Shown here: one piece after another, positions 53,330-64,000 of the stretch
Layout: every line of letters starts with the position of its first letter
Position numbering within the stretch: position 1 is the stretch's first letter
Origin: Paralichthys olivaceus
Taxonomy: Eukaryota; Chordata; Actinopteri; Pleuronectiformes; Paralichthyidae
Direction of reading: 5' to 3'
Assembly: GCF_024713975.1 (NCBI RefSeq)
Contig: NC_091095.1
Span: forward strand, 8,385,501 to 8,449,500
DNA: 64,000 bases
Notes under the pieces: generated by a model
The model's database searches: none
The model's input: only the letters and a program-made list of their open reading frames with translations
Told to the model about the DNA's origin: nothing
Program-made: the position numbers and the translations under genes

Positions 53330-56300
53330 ATGGTCGACTACATCATCAGGAAGCCACTTGGGTTAGTTTTGCTCGCCACAGCTCACATGGTTTTCAATGG
53401 TAAGCTTCTCCATCGCTGATGTTTTAATCTGTGATGTCTGAAAGGTTTTCACCATTTTGATTGCTTTTATGTATTTCTTTATTCTGTTACAATCATAGTG
53501 CCTGTTTTGAAAACATGGGTTATCGTTCCGCTTATATATTGTTGTCCCATAGTTGTATCGCACAGTGACTGTCAGCTGCAGTTTGACTTTGATGTCTTTT
53601 GTTTTGTCACTGCTAAAAACTAATATCATAATCACAGTAATGTGCACTAACGTAAATATACAATAATGTGTAAGTAGACATCTTAACAAAACTATTACCT
53701 GTTTGTGTTTGAGATAATCAGATCTTTAACTTGAGGAAACTTTAAGAGATAAGTTGAATGAAGCAAAACTGGGAGTTTGTTTTCAGTCAGAGTCTACAAC
53801 TCATAATTAACGTAGTTAAACAGAACATACTGACATCGATGACATACAGTATGTCCTCACATGAGGTGAAAACACATTGACACTATATAGAAAATAAAGG
53901 GTTTCCACTTTTCAGGCTGAGCCTAAAAATGATTGAGACAGAGAGTTTGCTCTACTCCTCACAGGAGGCTCGAGGAAAATGATTTTGTGACGATATCACT
54001 ATTTTCAATCTAATCATTTATGGGTGAAATGTCATAGAGATGGGCTTTATCTCTGTTTAGCTACAGTAGTTGTCTGTACATCCAGGCTGCCAATATTCAT
54101 ATGAGATCAATTTAGATTAGTTAAAAAACTTAAAGCCCCATCAGGATGAATTCAGCTACTTCCTCAGTCAGACATCAAACTGAGTAATTCAGATGTTGTT
54201 CATGAAAGTGGACATTTTTGTGAGGGGAAAAAATGCAATGAAGCATTTGTAAACCTGAATAAGTAGAGTGCTGCCGCCTGTACAGACACACAGTCAGAGA
54301 GCAGCTGTTCGCAGCCGCTCAGCGACTGTGGTTTATTTGTTTTTTGAGTTGCTTTTGCCTTTATAGAACGTATAGCTAATGTTCACTGCATCCACTCACT
54401 CACACTCATCTCTGGTTTTGTCCTCACGCAGGCCCCAGTCAAGCAAAGCTCACCGGGATCCTGGGCAGCAACATCACCCTCCTCTTTAGATTTCATGACA
54501 CTTTCATTAATGAGAGCAGTCATTTAGCAGTTTATACAACAGGCCAGAGAAAAATTGCAGAGTGCTCAAAGAGCAAATGCAACTTAATTCTTGAAATTTA
54601 CCAAAACACTTCTGTTCTGTACCACATTAAAAAACTCCAGCTGAATGGCAGTGGAATTTATTGGGCCAGCTTGTTCCCTGGCTCCGGACCCACCATAGAA
54701 AGCGATAAGGTGCAGCTGCTCGTCCAAGATGGGAACGGAAGTGTCACAGGTAAAATCTGACCATATCATTATCTCACAAGAAATGACACCAATATAGATC
54801 AATATAAGGAAGACACAATCAGTCTGTGATGTGCAGCATATAGACGGACATACTACTACTAATAATAATAATACTTGATACAGCTTTTTTAAAAATAAAT
54901 ATTTCAGATTAACAACCTCATTCTCATTTACTGCAGTTTGCACATCACCATATGTTAACAGAAGGAAATGTCCCCTAACACAGGGGAATATTTTCATCCT
55001 ACAATGAATGACCAGATCCTGCCATTATATCGTTTAAAGGATAAGCCTGGTCATACACATACTGTATTTTTCTAATTTGAACTAATATGGCAATACCAAA
55101 CCAAAGAAATGATCCTGCGATCAATTTTTTCCAACAACTAATCCTGATATAACTTATTTCTCTGTGCTATAGAACTACAGTGTTGTCACACTGGGTGAGA
55201 CAAATCAAGGCAGGACTTTCAAAGATATGTTATTATATATTTTTAGTTTTCATTCGTAGTTTGAGACTTTGAATTGAATTAGTTGACAACAAAAAAAAGG
55301 ATAATGACTGGAGCTCCGACACTTCCTCATTGTTGGCACAGTGTTACTGTCACTGCTGGTTAAAGACTCATATGTCTGCAAAAGTGTTTGCGTCATCACT
55401 TTGTAAGGACGACTTTGTATGTAATTTAAAAAGTGGTTCTCACTCAAATTGTGGCATTAAATTGCCATTGCTGTAGATGTTTAAAGAGATTTTATTTCTA
55501 CACAAAGACATGAGTATGTATTCTCATCATCTCCCACAGTTTCTCCTCTGCCGACTAATACAACAATATTCGAAAACCATGGAAATTCCAGTGTCTTTTC
55601 CTTTCACCACATCGCCATCCTTGTGGCTCCTGTCGTACTGCTGGCTGCAGCACTTACCCTGCTGATCTGGTGTCTTGTGAGAACCAAAGGTAGTTTACTG
55701 CTGTCTGACATAACTGTAACATAGTTCTCTGGGATATTGTGTTCTGTCTTCTGTCAAAATATCACCCTCGATATTAACTTACACCAACTACTGGTTGGTG
55801 ATAATTTAGATCAATTAAATTTAAGTCTAATCTCACATTGTACAGACAGGTCAGCTGAAAACCAAAAACACAGTCTTAATGTTTGACATAATACAATCCA
55901 AGGTTGTGTTTGTGTTATTCTCCTGAAATTACTTTAAAACCACAAAGTTCAAAGTAAAGGGTCACATTTAATAAAGTGTTTTCTACCACATTAAGTTAGT
56001 TTGAATAAATCAACTGTTGGGAGTGATTTGATTAAATAAATAATGACAATAGTTGACAATATTTAATGTATGTGTATGTTCATGTTTAACTTTATTTATT
56101 TAAATCACTCTCAAGTTATTTTATTTGTTCAAACTAACTCATAATATGTAATTTAAACACATAAAGCATAATTACTTTTGAGTGCAGATTAAGTCTAGAG
56201 AGAGTTACCTACTCAGGGCTATAATGAGTCTTTTGAAAAAGTCTTTTCAAGTAAAAGAAAGTGAAGATGACAAGAATAATTGTTATTCTTCTGGAAAATA

Positions 56301-58257
56301 TGTGCACTTGTGTGGTTAGACGCTAACTAAATTGCAGTTTCACATCATTCAGATTCATGTGATGATTCACAGTTCCCTCCACGGAGCAGGCACAAGTAAA
56401 CGTGTCTACTATCACTGAAGGATGTGTGGAAAAACTTGAAAAAGAAGACGACAGAAAAATGTGTTCACTAATATGGCCTAGTTTGAGCAGAGACACTATC
56501 ACTTGGAAATATCTGATCTCAAGTCCCTGTGACCTCAGAAACCACATTAGATGAGTTTATGTGTATGCACATGCAGGCTTTTGCTGACTGTGTATTCCTG
56601 TGTCGTGTCGTGCTAACCTGGTCCAACAGATAGCACGTCTCCCACAGGCCGATGAGCCTTCAGCTGAAAAAAATTTCACACATCTGCATACTGACAGTTT
56701 GATGAGATAAACAGATTAGCTAGATAATGTATATGTATGTATCCGTATAATCTAACAATTGCATTGATCCCGCAATGGGCAAATCCACTTATTACAGCAG
56801 ACCAGACAGAATGAGGTAGACGAGAGAAAAAAAAATCGTTAAATAAAATTAAAATTAGATTTAAAAAACCTATAGAGTAATGCATTGGTATTTTTAGATG
56901 TATTTACATTTTTGCAGACCACAAGATAGGAACTTTAGCACACAGTATCTGCATTTAAACATGTATGAATTTTCACCCCTTCTTCACGCTGTCGATCATA
57001 ATGTTTCTCCATTTTCACAGCATCAAATAACTGATAAAACCAAACTTTCTGGAATAATTAACACTTTATCAAACAGTGTGATAACAACTATATCTAATAT
57101 GACAGGAACCATCTTAGTTTCCATGTCCCCTCTATTAAAGGTCCAGCATGTAAGATTTAGGTGACAGGGAACTATTGGCAGAAATTTTATGTAGAATAAC
57201 CCACATGATGTTTTCACTAGTTCATTTCATCTAAATTGTATGAGCTGTAGTTTTCTTGACCCCAGAAGAGGCCCTTTATATTCAAATACTTTATATTTAC
57301 ATCGAGGGGACCCTCTCTACGGAGGCCGCCATGTTTTTTACAGTAGTCCAAACTGGACAAACTAAACACCTTTTGAGTTTTTATGACAATTAAAGGCTAC
57401 CACAGTTTATTCTTCATGTTTGGAAGGAGAGGGTGAGGTGAGGGGTGATCAGCTGCAACATGCAGTTTCAACTCTAGATATAACAAAATTCTACACACTG
57501 TACCTTTAATATAGAGAAGGTGGGATTTATGATCTATACTGCTGCCAGCTGTCAGGGGTTGATCCAAATGAATGGGCTTCACTTTTGGGGAACTGTCGTC
57601 AATCTGAACATATGTGTGAATATGAACTGGGCTCAAGAGTTGATTAGCTTAGCTTAGCACAAACACTGAAAGTTGGGGAAAGGGTTAATCTGGATCGTGA
57701 AACTGAAATATAAAAAACTATTTTGTGAACAAAATGACAGATTATATGTTCAACAGTACTTCTGTGCAGCGTCTTCAGGTCTGTGGTAATATTAGCAGAT
57801 GTCTTTGTACATGCATGATAGCACCAAACATGGAAAACGAATTTTAAAAAAATATTTAATTATCAGAAAGAAAATTAACAAGCGTATTTGCCAAGATGTC
57901 AAACTATTCTTCCAGTGACATGAACTGAAATGATTTCTGATGCTGATTATTTCCCTGACTGAATCAACATCTCATATGCTTTGCTTCATATACAGAGAAA
58001 CAACAACCACAACAAAACTCTAATCACACAGTGCAGGTAAGAGTTGTGATTGCTTCCCACTAACATGCCAAAGTAAATAAATCTGCAGAACTGCTCTAGC
58101 TTTACTCGACTTGTGTTTTTAGGAAACAGTGGCTGGGTCCCACACCGTGCCTCCGCCCTCACTAATCTACAGTGTCCTGGACTTTGCTCGAAGACCTCCT
58201 GCAGCTTTGGACAAGAGTCTCGATGATACAGAGTACACTGCTGTCACCTATCCCTAA
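53330..58257 (+). CDS. Single-Ig SLAM/CD2-like receptor with ITIM and ITSM motifs
   Basis: Exons 53330-53399, 54432-54749, 55540-55689, 57996-58036 and 58123-58257 join in phase to 237 residues. Residues 1-24 form a signal peptide (MVDYIIRKPLGLVLLATAHM). Residues ~28-128 are one Ig V-type domain, with SNITLLFRF as the B strand and LNGSGIYWASLF as the F strand. The canonical disulphide cysteines of both strands are absent, as in CD2/SLAM-family N-terminal domains; two other Cys lie in AECSKSKC. Several N-glycosylation sites follow the NxS/T rule. A transmembrane helix spans 154-176. The tail carries an ITIM-like LIYSVL (Y209) and an ITSM TEYTAV (Y231), which bind SHP phosphatases or SAP-type adaptors in known receptors. 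A leukocyte inhibitory or SLAM-type receptor is the best reading. Other SLAM proteins normally have a second C2 domain, missing here. Confidence 0.8.
57136..57508. mobile_element. Non-autonomous DNA transposon (MITE) with terminal inverted repeats
   Basis: About 373 bp bounded by 'taaaggtccagcatgtaaga' on the left and 'tacacactgtacctttaa' on the right, which are inverted repeats with few mismatches. Flanking AT/TA bases fit a short target duplication. It contains 'ggaggccgccatgttttt'. No transposase. Confidence 0.8.
57525..57665. repeat. Fragments of MITE-like repeats
   Basis: Reverse-orientation piece of the 42.8/52.1 kb element (aatgggcttcacttttgggg) followed by 'gattagcttagcttagcac', related to 26.8 kb. 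Confidence 0.5.
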
Positions 58258-58356
58258 GAAACAAGACAAATGTGAAGCACAGGTGAATGTAAACCTGCTG
58301 GTCTTTCTTAGTCTGAGTATAAAAATAAATTCTTTGTAAACCAAATGCTGTTATTG

Positions 58357-58362
58357 CAATAA
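58357..58362 (+). terminator. Polyadenylation signal of the SLAM-like gene
   Basis: AATAAA about 100 bases after the stop codon; another AATAAA lies slightly upstream at about 58325. Gives a short 3' UTR. Confidence 0.55.
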
Positions 58363-58399
58363 ATTACAAACAAAACAGTTTTGAGGGGGAAGGTGGGCA

Positions 58400-60120
58400 G
58401 GTAAAGATTGAACATCACAACCTGAAACCCACAGGGGGGGAAAGGTTCTCATCAGACACACATTTTTACAATTTGCTGAATTAATTTTAATATTTGTTTT
58501 CGTTTTGTTTAAAATTATTTATGCCAAATATCTTTTTATTTTTTTTAAGTTAAGTGGAGCTCATGAGCTAGTTCAGTCAGCCAACTCATGCTGCACTACT
58601 CCATATTATGTGATTTGCCTCATTCTCCACAATCCTCCTTCCTGATTTGGCGGTCTGTTAAAGCTACATTATTTCCCATCACTCCCGTCGCTAGCCCCCC
58701 CACTGCTGCTGCTGCATCATGTTGTTTCAGTCACTCCACCACCCCAGCAGCTCAGACAGGGGGGGGTTATAAATATTTGTTCATCACTCCCATTATGTCT
58801 ATGTAATCGTATCTGGGGGAGTGATGAAGTGGGAGCATAGACGCCAAACACTAACTATGTTCAGCTGCAATAAACATTTCAAACGTGAATTGTTTGACTG
58901 AACCTTTTTATTCTATTTTGGGTTCAACCATTACTTCTCAATCAAAATATTGATTAAATGAGTGGAAAGTGGAAGTGGAAAGCGGAGGTGGAAAGAAACT
59001 TTTTTTTTTTACAGCCCGGGCACATAGAGAAGGTTAAACCCCAGAAATACCATTACTTTATCTTCATGTATTTATTGTTTAGTCTTTTGATAATGGAAAT
59101 TGATCTGCAGTATATAAAGTAGAAGTTCCATACGAGGCTGGTTTACTCACTGGGGAAATCTGGATCCTAGACCTTCACTGTGCGCCAATTTATATGCACC
59201 ACTAATGGAGAAAATATACTGTAAACCTTATTACTAACTGTACATGCAGAACATCATTCTGCTCAGTGGTGGTCAAAATAACACATGGGCTAATTTTTGG
59301 GGGGCATTTTTCAATCTGCCTTCATTTTCACAACAAAACAAATATTCCAAGTTCGAAGTTTTTGGGTAAAATATATGAAACCAGACTCCATTGACTTCTG
59401 TTAGTGAGCATGTTTGCAGGCTGTTGCAATATCACAGACAAACAACATGCCGACCCTTTGCACAGCACAACACCCACACACTGCACCAGCATTTCTCATA
59501 AACAAACCAAAACCTTACTTTCCCCACACTGCTGAGCTTTCGCATCTACCCAGCAACATTCAAATGCAGGCATTGACAAACAAGATGCAGGCTATGGAAA
59601 TATGCAGCTTTTTTACTTTCTCTGTGATAGTCTTTATGATTTGTTTAGTTTTCAGGAACTTCAATATTAGATCTGGGGTTTGTTTTTGTAAGAAATATAT
59701 CTGTCATAAAAAGAAATTCTTTTTTATCCCTGTGATCATCTTGCAATGCCCCCAGATTGATTTGTGGAGTCACTGGTTCTGAAACTGTAAAACTGTAATA
59801 ATCCACCCTGCTTTTTTTAAAACTCCCACCAGCTTTGTTATGACCATTATCCTGATTCTTTTTGGCCTCTTACGCTCGCACGTCACTGCTTTACTCTTTC
59901 TTGGTGAAACCCTGACCCAGTAAACTTTTTCCGTTTCAACAAAAGCCACAGAAACCGGTTTTCTTTGTGATCACATCATCATTCACTGACATTAGTCACA
60001 GACCTTTATTGAAACCTGCGTTGTGTTGGTGTGTGACCCTGCAGAGCTGTTGATCTATAGGTGTGGGGTTAATCTTGTTTTCCACTTGACATCAGCAGAA
60101 AGAGCAGCAGCTTTTGATCT
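58400..60120. other. Intergenic sequence
   Basis: No gene supported. It includes a poly-T/A-rich stretch at about 59000 and an open frame at 59414-59782 that has no recognisable domain, no splice context and composition like its surroundings. Confidence 0.4.
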
Positions 60121-60141
60121 GAATGTAAAGATGTTTGAGAT

Positions 60142-60145
<4 letters not shown>

Positions 60146-60178
<33 letters not shown>
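60146..60178. repeat. (AC)n microsatellite
   Basis: About 16 AC units. Confidence 0.95.
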
Positions 60179-60452
60179 CCTGTATTAATATCAAGACAAC
60201 ATGCACACACTCACAAAGCTGTAATCCACTTTTCTCTGTGCTGAGCTGAAGTAGTAAATATAATGGAAACAGATGAAAGAGCGCCATCTGCAGGCCTTCA
60301 AGCGAATAGGAGTCAAGGAGTAGTCATGTGCTTTTGTAACTTAAAGGCTGGAGTCAGAAATGAGGAGCTGACTACTACAAAAGATAAAAGTAGTTGTAAT
60401 AACATGACACCAAGACCATCAGTCATGGTACTATTTTACACAGCACAGTAAT

Positions 60453-60815
60453 GCCGCACTGACTCTACCCCACCACACCCCACCCCCTGCACACCGCACT
60501 GACTCTACCCCACCACACCCCACCCCCTGCACATAATTTATAATTTATTATATACTACTGGCACTATCACCAATCTCTGCACCTTCGCACAGCACGTGCC
60601 CATAACCCTGTTACTCTGTTACTGTATATATGTATATATTTTATTTTATTCTATTTTTATTTTATTCAATTTCTTATATATTGTTGTTTCTTATATTGTT
60701 GTTTTATGTACATAAGTAGTGCACCAATGACACCAAGGCAATTTCCTGTATGTGCAAACATACCTGGCAAATAAAAGAATTCTGATTCTGATTCTGATTC
60801 TGATTCTGATCTGAA
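60453..60815 (+). mobile_element. 3' end of a non-LTR retrotransposon-like element
   Basis: A 40-bp C-rich segment (gccgcactgactctacccca...) occurs twice in tandem. Further on, 'gcaatttcctgtatgtgcaa' and 'cctggcaaataaaagaattc' lead into a (TTCTGA)n tail. This order matches 3' ends of fish LINEs with microsatellite tails (recollection). No coding part remains. Confidence 0.55.
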
Positions 60816-62009
60816 TACTACAATACTTAAATAGTATTTCTACAGAGGTGTGTGGGATTCTTTCCACAGCCTGTGTATACCTGGCTGACCAGCTGGGTCC
60901 TGAACAGTTGAAGACATTTAATCCTATTAGATATCTGCACCAACCAAGAGGTAAACGATGAAAATGAATTCCATGTTAGAGTTTTCAATTGAGATGAAAT
61001 GATTTGAATAATAAAATTATGCAAGTGGACATCTGTATGAAGACGGTCACTTGTTACTGTCAATCAGTAATATGAGTATATATCTAAAAGGCTTATTTTT
61101 CTAAGCTGTAGTTTTCTGAAGCTACGATGTGATAATTCAGACTCAGAAACTCTAAAGTCAAGATTCCCAGTGCATCTGTACTGCCATCTATTGGACAAAC
61201 TGTGGTACAATATCTCACAGACTGAAATATCACAGGCCTATTAAAGACAAGAAATAGATTTAGAAAAGTGGAAAAACAAGTTGCAGCTCTTATTTATTTA
61301 CCTGTAAATAAACACATGTAAATAAGCTCTCTATTGGCTGTTGAATAATTATGTTGAGAAATGAAATGGCTTATAGTGCGGAGAGCTTTTTAAAAAAAAC
61401 TAATCAATACAAATTTAAACATAACCAATCAAAGTCAATACTTAAACAGATTAAAATAAATCTAGCCTTAAAATTGCAGACGTGAGAGCATCTTACATGG
61501 GTCAGTTTAACTATTTGTAAATTCTTGGATGTGTGAACAGGAGCCCCCTTTACAAAATGAAAGTGCAAGTGATTTTAATACGAAACTGTAACTTGCATAA
61601 ATGGGAATTGGGGAGAAAAATGAGGATGTAGGATGAAGTCAGAGTCTCCAAGACCACAACACAAGCTGGGGGGGTGGTGTGCTGTTAGATATCACAGTTC
61701 AGTTGTGTTGTTGAATAGTTTGATATCACAATATGCAACAGATTAAAAGCATTTATCGTACATTGAGTTACACAAATTTTGAGATTATAGGATCATCACA
61801 TGTGGAATACCTGAATTAACAGCTCCATGAAAACCTCTTATCTGTCCATTACGTCCATTGTTGTTACAGGATAGTTTGTTTCTCAATTATTCTTTGGGTT
61901 GGGTCGATGCTGAGGAAAACGTTTATTTTCCCAAATATAAGACAGTAATGCTACAGTCAAATAAAAATCTGGATCAAGACTTTTTTTGGCTGCTTTTCTA
62001 GTCTTGATC

Positions 62010-62061
62010 ACCACTCAAAGCGCTTCATAGTAGAGTTAAGCCATTCACTCATTCACACACA

Positions 62062-62102
<41 letters not shown>
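62010..62102. repeat. Dispersed repeat ending in (AC)n
   Basis: 'actcaaagcgcttcatagta' and 'gccattcactcattcacaca' run into about 19 AC units; this phrase is common in fish repeats. Confidence 0.6.
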
Positions 62103-62107
<5 letters not shown>

Positions 62108-62268
62108 GTGCATCTATGTGCAGCCCTTTTTTCAATGTTTCTTTTAGTCTGAGCCCTGATGAGAACAAAAGCAATTGGGGAAAGAAAGATGAAAAGAAAT
62201 GAGAGGCACTTCATACACTTCACACTTTCAGAGTGGTTGTTGTGTCTGTGCTGAATGCATCACCCGCC

Positions 62269-62270
<2 letters not shown>

Positions 62271-62302
<32 letters not shown>

Positions 62303-62312
62303 CCCCCGCCCC
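62271..62312. repeat. Poly-C tract
   Basis: Thirty-one consecutive C then CGCCCCCGCCCC. Can form i-motif/quadruplex structures and is prone to sequencing error. It lies ~0.2 kb before the cytokine receptor start. Confidence 0.95.
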
Positions 62313-62494
62313 TTGCTGCAACTCATAGGCTTGTTATGCCTGTCTTAAGCCTAGTTTATGCTTCTGCGCCACGTACCTAACCTGGTCTTGAAACTGCTGT
62401 GACATTTCTGAAAAAGAAACTGTTACGTGAAGGCAGACAATCAACTCTCAGGCACTGGAGGATGATCACCTCTTTGGACTTTCCACTACACCCC

Positions 62495-63716
62495 ATGGAA
62501 ACTTTGAGATACTGGAGTTTACTATGTGGATATTTTGTGTTTATGTTCCTCACAACAGGAAGCAAAGGTAAAGGAATACTCTCTTTACTTTTTCACTACT
62601 TTTGTGTTGTTAATGTGGTTTATGATTCACTTTTAATATCAAACTCATATTGATCAGTACATGGTGTATGATACTAATCAGATTTGAAATTAAGTTTCTG
62701 CAGTAAAACTAGAACATCAGTCACAGAATGTTTTTTCACAAAATGTGGGCTTGTCAACCACTAACAGATGCACGGCATTGTGCAGCTTTCTCAGGTGTCA
62801 GCCTGTAGTTTCCACTTATAGATTGGATGTATTTGTATTTCACTGATGTATATAACTTTAGCCTCTTCAGAATGGCAAGACTGAATTAATATAGAAGGTA
62901 TTTTCAAGTGCTTTGCAGCAAAACAAAAAATTAAACAGGAGAGGTAAATGTAAAAGTGGAATAACAATAAATGAAAAGTTTTATAAAATAAGAACACTGC
63001 AGCTGCTTGTTGTTTATTTTTTGCTTGTTTATCTCTACAGAAAATACTTCTCTTTTTCTTCTGTAAAAATATGTAAAAACCAATTTTACTTGTGAATTTG
63101 ATCATCGTTTTAAAGACGTGTTCCTCTGAAGGGTCTGCGTGTATAGCTCCTACAAGTCCTGAGTGCTTCAGGAAAAATGCTGACGATTCTGTTTACACGT
63201 GTGAATGGAGCATGAACACGACTGATGGCAATGTGACATTTGACCTTTATTTTAAGTGAGTATGCTTTAAGTGTTTGAGCTGCAAAATATTGAAAAATCA
63301 ACTCAACTAACAAATTATCCATGGCAATTTCCCCTTTAAGTCTTACTTTAAGTTCTAAGTTGACTTTAAATTCTTTATCGCAAAGTTTACATATGTCCGA
63401 CTAGGTTTTGGGTTAGTGTGTCAAAAATAATGCATTAGAAATAAGATATTGTCTGATACTGTGTAGTAGTCTCAAGTCTGCTAATTATAAAACCTCATAT
63501 CTAATGACAATGTATTTCAGTTTCGTCCACTTTTTACGACTCATACCTAAATATTTATCCTTAGTCAAAAAAAGATTGAAAGCATTAACAAGACCAGGTA
63601 TACGATCTGTGAGGAAGAGCTCATCCGACGTCGAGAGGTTTACATTTGGGTGGAAGCTCATGTAAGAAACTCCAGCTGCTCATCGCCCAAGAGGTCTGTG
63701 GTGCTCGAAAACATAG
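62495..63716 (+). CDS. il12rb1: Class I cytokine receptor, 5' part; probable IL-12 receptor beta-1
   Basis: Exon 62495-62567 encodes a signal peptide (METLRYWSLLCGYFVFMFLT); an in-frame upstream ATG (62399) also exists. Exons 63116-63255 and 63565-63716 join in phase and encode an N-terminal cytokine-receptor domain: SPECFRK, VYTCEWSM (the Cys-x-Trp hallmark), FDLYFN, then EVYIWVEAHVRNSSCSSPKR. The YxCxW and 'LWVEAxxRN-SPK' order is that of IL12RB1 domain 1, and human IL12RB1 adjoins MAST3. IL12RB1 pairs with IL12RB2 or IL23R to sense IL-12/IL-23. Exon 1 ends in phase 1 but exon 2 reads in phase 0 from its acceptor, so an intermediate small exon, another acceptor or an indel is needed. The WSxWS motif, transmembrane and tail lie beyond the window. 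Confidence 0.65.
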
Positions 63717-64000
63717 GTAATTGATCATTCTCTGATTCCAGCTTCCACAATAGGAGATTTTTACAGTGAGTCTCATTCTCCAATATCCTCTGAAATTTTA
63801 AAATCACATACGTGACATTTTCTTCAAGTGAAAACGATGAATCTCATTGTTCACGTAAATTGAAAGTTCCTAGTTCCTAGCATTGGTAGATAACATGCAG
63901 GAGACTGCAGGAGAAGTGCAACCACAGAAATTGAACACACAGAAAAGAGAAGTCCTAACAAACAATCTATACAGACAGAGGAGCACGGGACTCCGAACGA
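63717..64000. other. Intron of the cytokine receptor at the window edge
   Basis: Sequence after donor ATAG|GTAATT. No further exon can be supported before the end. Confidence 0.5.

Larger units (their letters stand above)
54750..57995 (+). other. Introns of the SLAM-like receptor gene
   Basis: Apart from exon 55540-55689, no coding segment was found. I saw no C2-type Ig exon between the V exon and the transmembrane exon. The 3' intron carries the complete TIR element at 57136-57508. Confidence 0.5.

Noticed and set aside
53330-58257. Identification of the Ig receptor as fish PD-1
   Set aside because: The tail motif order resembles PD-1, but the Ig domain lacks the canonical cysteines that PD-1 has. 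SLAM/CD2-like fits better; PD-1 is kept only as a tail analogy.
59414-59782. 122-codon plus-strand ORF with a hydrophobic stretch
   Set aside because: No ATG context, domain, or splice partner; hydrophobic residues come from T-rich sequence.

Overview
The window looks like nuclear DNA of a teleost fish, probably a percomorph. Genes are split by GT-AG introns. Long (AC)n arrays, minisatellites and degenerate MITE/SINE-like repeats fill the spaces. The gene set b3gnt3 - mast3 - il12rb1 matches human 19p13.11, where B3GNT3, IL12RB1 and MAST3 lie close together. The species call and the synteny argument are inference; exon structures were read from reading frames and splice phases.

Layout. (1) 1-2.1 kb, + strand: five in-phase exons from the end of an LDL-receptor-type YWTD propeller and its following EGF-like module. 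The gene starts before the window, and no transmembrane exon was found downstream. (2) 2.1-6.4 kb: transposon remnant, microsatellites and a ~1.6 kb minisatellite of ~62-bp units with higher-order structure. (3) 6.4-7.6 kb and 12.0-13.2 kb, + strand: two tandem intact b3gnt3-like glycosyltransferases (GT31), each with its coding sequence in one exon. A GC-rich leader with a perfect CRE and a triplicated 32-bp unit lies before the second. (4) 13.9-47.6 kb, - strand: a complete mast3 gene (microtubule-associated Ser/Thr kinase 3). I placed 27 coding exons for a short form (1473 aa) and an alternative pair of first exons for a long form (1490 aa). All splice phases agree and the frame is open throughout. 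Its 3' end converges on the second b3gnt3 copy. (5) 47.6-53.3 kb: long-form mast3 promoter region, repeats, and a possible last exon of an unknown - strand gene at 51.4 kb. (6) 53.3-58.3 kb, + strand: a five-exon gene for a 237-aa single-Ig, single-pass receptor. Its domain lacks the usual Ig disulphide cysteines (as in CD2/SLAM N-terminal domains) and its tail has an ITIM-like and an ITSM motif. (7) 58.3-62.4 kb: repeats, including a LINE-like 3' tail and a 31-C run. (8) 62.5-63.7 kb, + strand: first exons of a class I cytokine receptor, best explained as il12rb1; the gene runs off the right edge.

How the genes relate. They do not form one pathway. The right-hand side holds two leukocyte-type receptors next to each other: a SLAM-like inhibitory candidate and an IL-12/IL-23 receptor beta-1-like chain. 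The b3gnt3 pair acts in the Golgi on glycan extension. mast3 is a cytoplasmic kinase with a PDZ domain. The points most worth checking are the unusual SLAM-like receptor, the alternative mast3 N-terminus, a 21-nt mast3 microexon, the one-base phase mismatch at the start of il12rb1, and the LDLR-family gene that seems to stop after its EGF module.
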